Shown piece by piece: positions 12,922 to 13,323 of a DNA stretch of 13,323 nt. Made by a program: the position numbers and the translations under genes. The first letter of the stretch is position 1. Each line of letters opens with the position of its first letter. The DNA lies in contig JAFZFL010000068.1 of NCBI GenBank assembly GCA_017555925.1, positions 1-13,323 on the forward strand, given 5' to 3'. Under the pieces are notes generated by a model. The model had not been told where the DNA came from and made no database searches. It saw only the letters and a program-made list of their open reading frames with translations. Source of the DNA: Bacteroidales bacterium (GTDB lineage Bacteria; Bacteroidota; Bacteroidia; Bacteroidales; UBA932).

Positions 12922-13323
12922 TCAATTCCTTTTCCCGAACTTTGGAGTAATTCCCACAAAGATTTCGAAGTTTATTCCAGGCATAGGACGTGACAATACC
13001 GACAAATACTCCTCATCAAACAGATTGTTTACGCTACCTTTCAACGATAAATCCGCTAATTTGAATGACAATCCTTTTTCCAAGGTAATGTTGCTCATAA
13101 AATATTTTGGCAACTTGCCTGTTAATGAAATATCATTTGACGACATTGTAAAACGCTCGGAGTAATAGCACCATTTGTATAGGAAAGACCAACTGCGCCA
13201 CTGCACTCTTCCTGTAACTGTTGAAGAGTATTCAGGTACATACGGAAGCTGTTTTCCTACCGACTGGTCTGCAGGAGTTCTTGGCTCACCTTCATTTATA
13301 GATGGAGTCCATGAAAATGTGCC
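12922..13323 (-). CDS. TonB-dependent outer-membrane receptor, C-terminal end (partial)
   Basis: The open frame runs without a start from the right edge (133 codons) to the TGA at 12922-12924. It reads like the last strands of a 22-strand TonB-dependent receptor: LPYVPEYSSTVTGRVQW, then FTMSSNDISLTGKLPKYFMS, the hallmark SVNNLFDEEYLSVLSRPMPG motif (NLFDxxY then RPxPG) and the terminal strand FEIFVGITPKF ending GKRN. This is the usual end of BtuB/FepA/CirA-like siderophore and vitamin B12 receptors, where the RPMPG-(x)-R/N-F motif precedes the last strand. No SusD partner is visible, since the gene continues to the right, so the substrate cannot be told. Do not start the gene at the internal GTG near 13206; the frame is open upstream to the edge. 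Confidence 0.85.
   Translation of the reverse strand, partial: GTFSWTPSINEGEPRTPADQSVGKQLPYVPEYSSTVTGRVQWRSWSFLYKWCYYSERFTMSSNDISLTGKLPKYFMSNITLEKGLSFKLADLSLKGSVNNLFDEEYLSVLSRPMPGINFEIFVGITPKFGKRN

Overview
The window reads as a chromosomal segment from a member of the Bacteroidales (Bacteroidota). The evidence is moderate AT-richness, gene starts without strong Shine-Dalgarno sequences, repeated TAnnTTTG boxes (the -7 element of Bacteroides-type promoters) upstream of genes, a DUF5117/DUF5118 zinc metalloprotease, a SusC/BtuB-like TonB receptor end, and an indolepyruvate oxidoreductase pair. No species can be named from the sequence alone.

Left part (1-1311): the first codons of a MerR-like regulator run off the left edge on the minus strand, with a plausible promoter. 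Next come about 400 bases of frameshifted coding remnants, then an intact ybaN-like (DUF454) membrane protein gene on the minus strand. The 470 bases between ybaN and ssrA hold no convincing gene. They hold a 293-bp element with 20-bp terminal inverted repeats and flanking 8-bp direct repeats (MITE-like), a G-rich repeat, and the ssrA terminator.

Centre-left (1312-6141, all minus strand): ssrA (tmRNA, 398 nt, tag A-GNNSYALAA); a secreted beta-lactamase-fold serine hydrolase; and a three-gene operon iorA-iorB-EamA that ends at a strong terminator. IorA/IorB oxidise aryl pyruvates from aromatic amino acids to aryl-acetyl-CoA (or run the reverse reaction), and this IorA lacks the usual C-terminal ferredoxin domain. 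The EamA protein is a half-size DMT transporter.

Centre-right (6317-9745, plus strand): a membrane-anchored NUC1-type DNA/RNA endonuclease followed after 57 nt by the large exported zinc metalloprotease, ending at a clear terminator. Both appear to act outside the cytoplasmic membrane on macromolecules.

Right part (9813-13323): a 690-aa PgpH-type 7TM-HD phosphodiesterase (minus, probable c-di-AMP hydrolase) is divergent from a lipoprotein esterase (plus). That esterase converges on the C-terminal end of a TonB-dependent outer-membrane receptor that runs off the right edge.

Most of the window is ordinary housekeeping and accessory sequence, and I see no convincing unknown multi-gene system. 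The signals most worth checking are the MITE-like element beside ssrA, the terminator inverted repeat that includes the tmRNA acceptor strand, and the ferredoxin-less IorA with its transporter partner.
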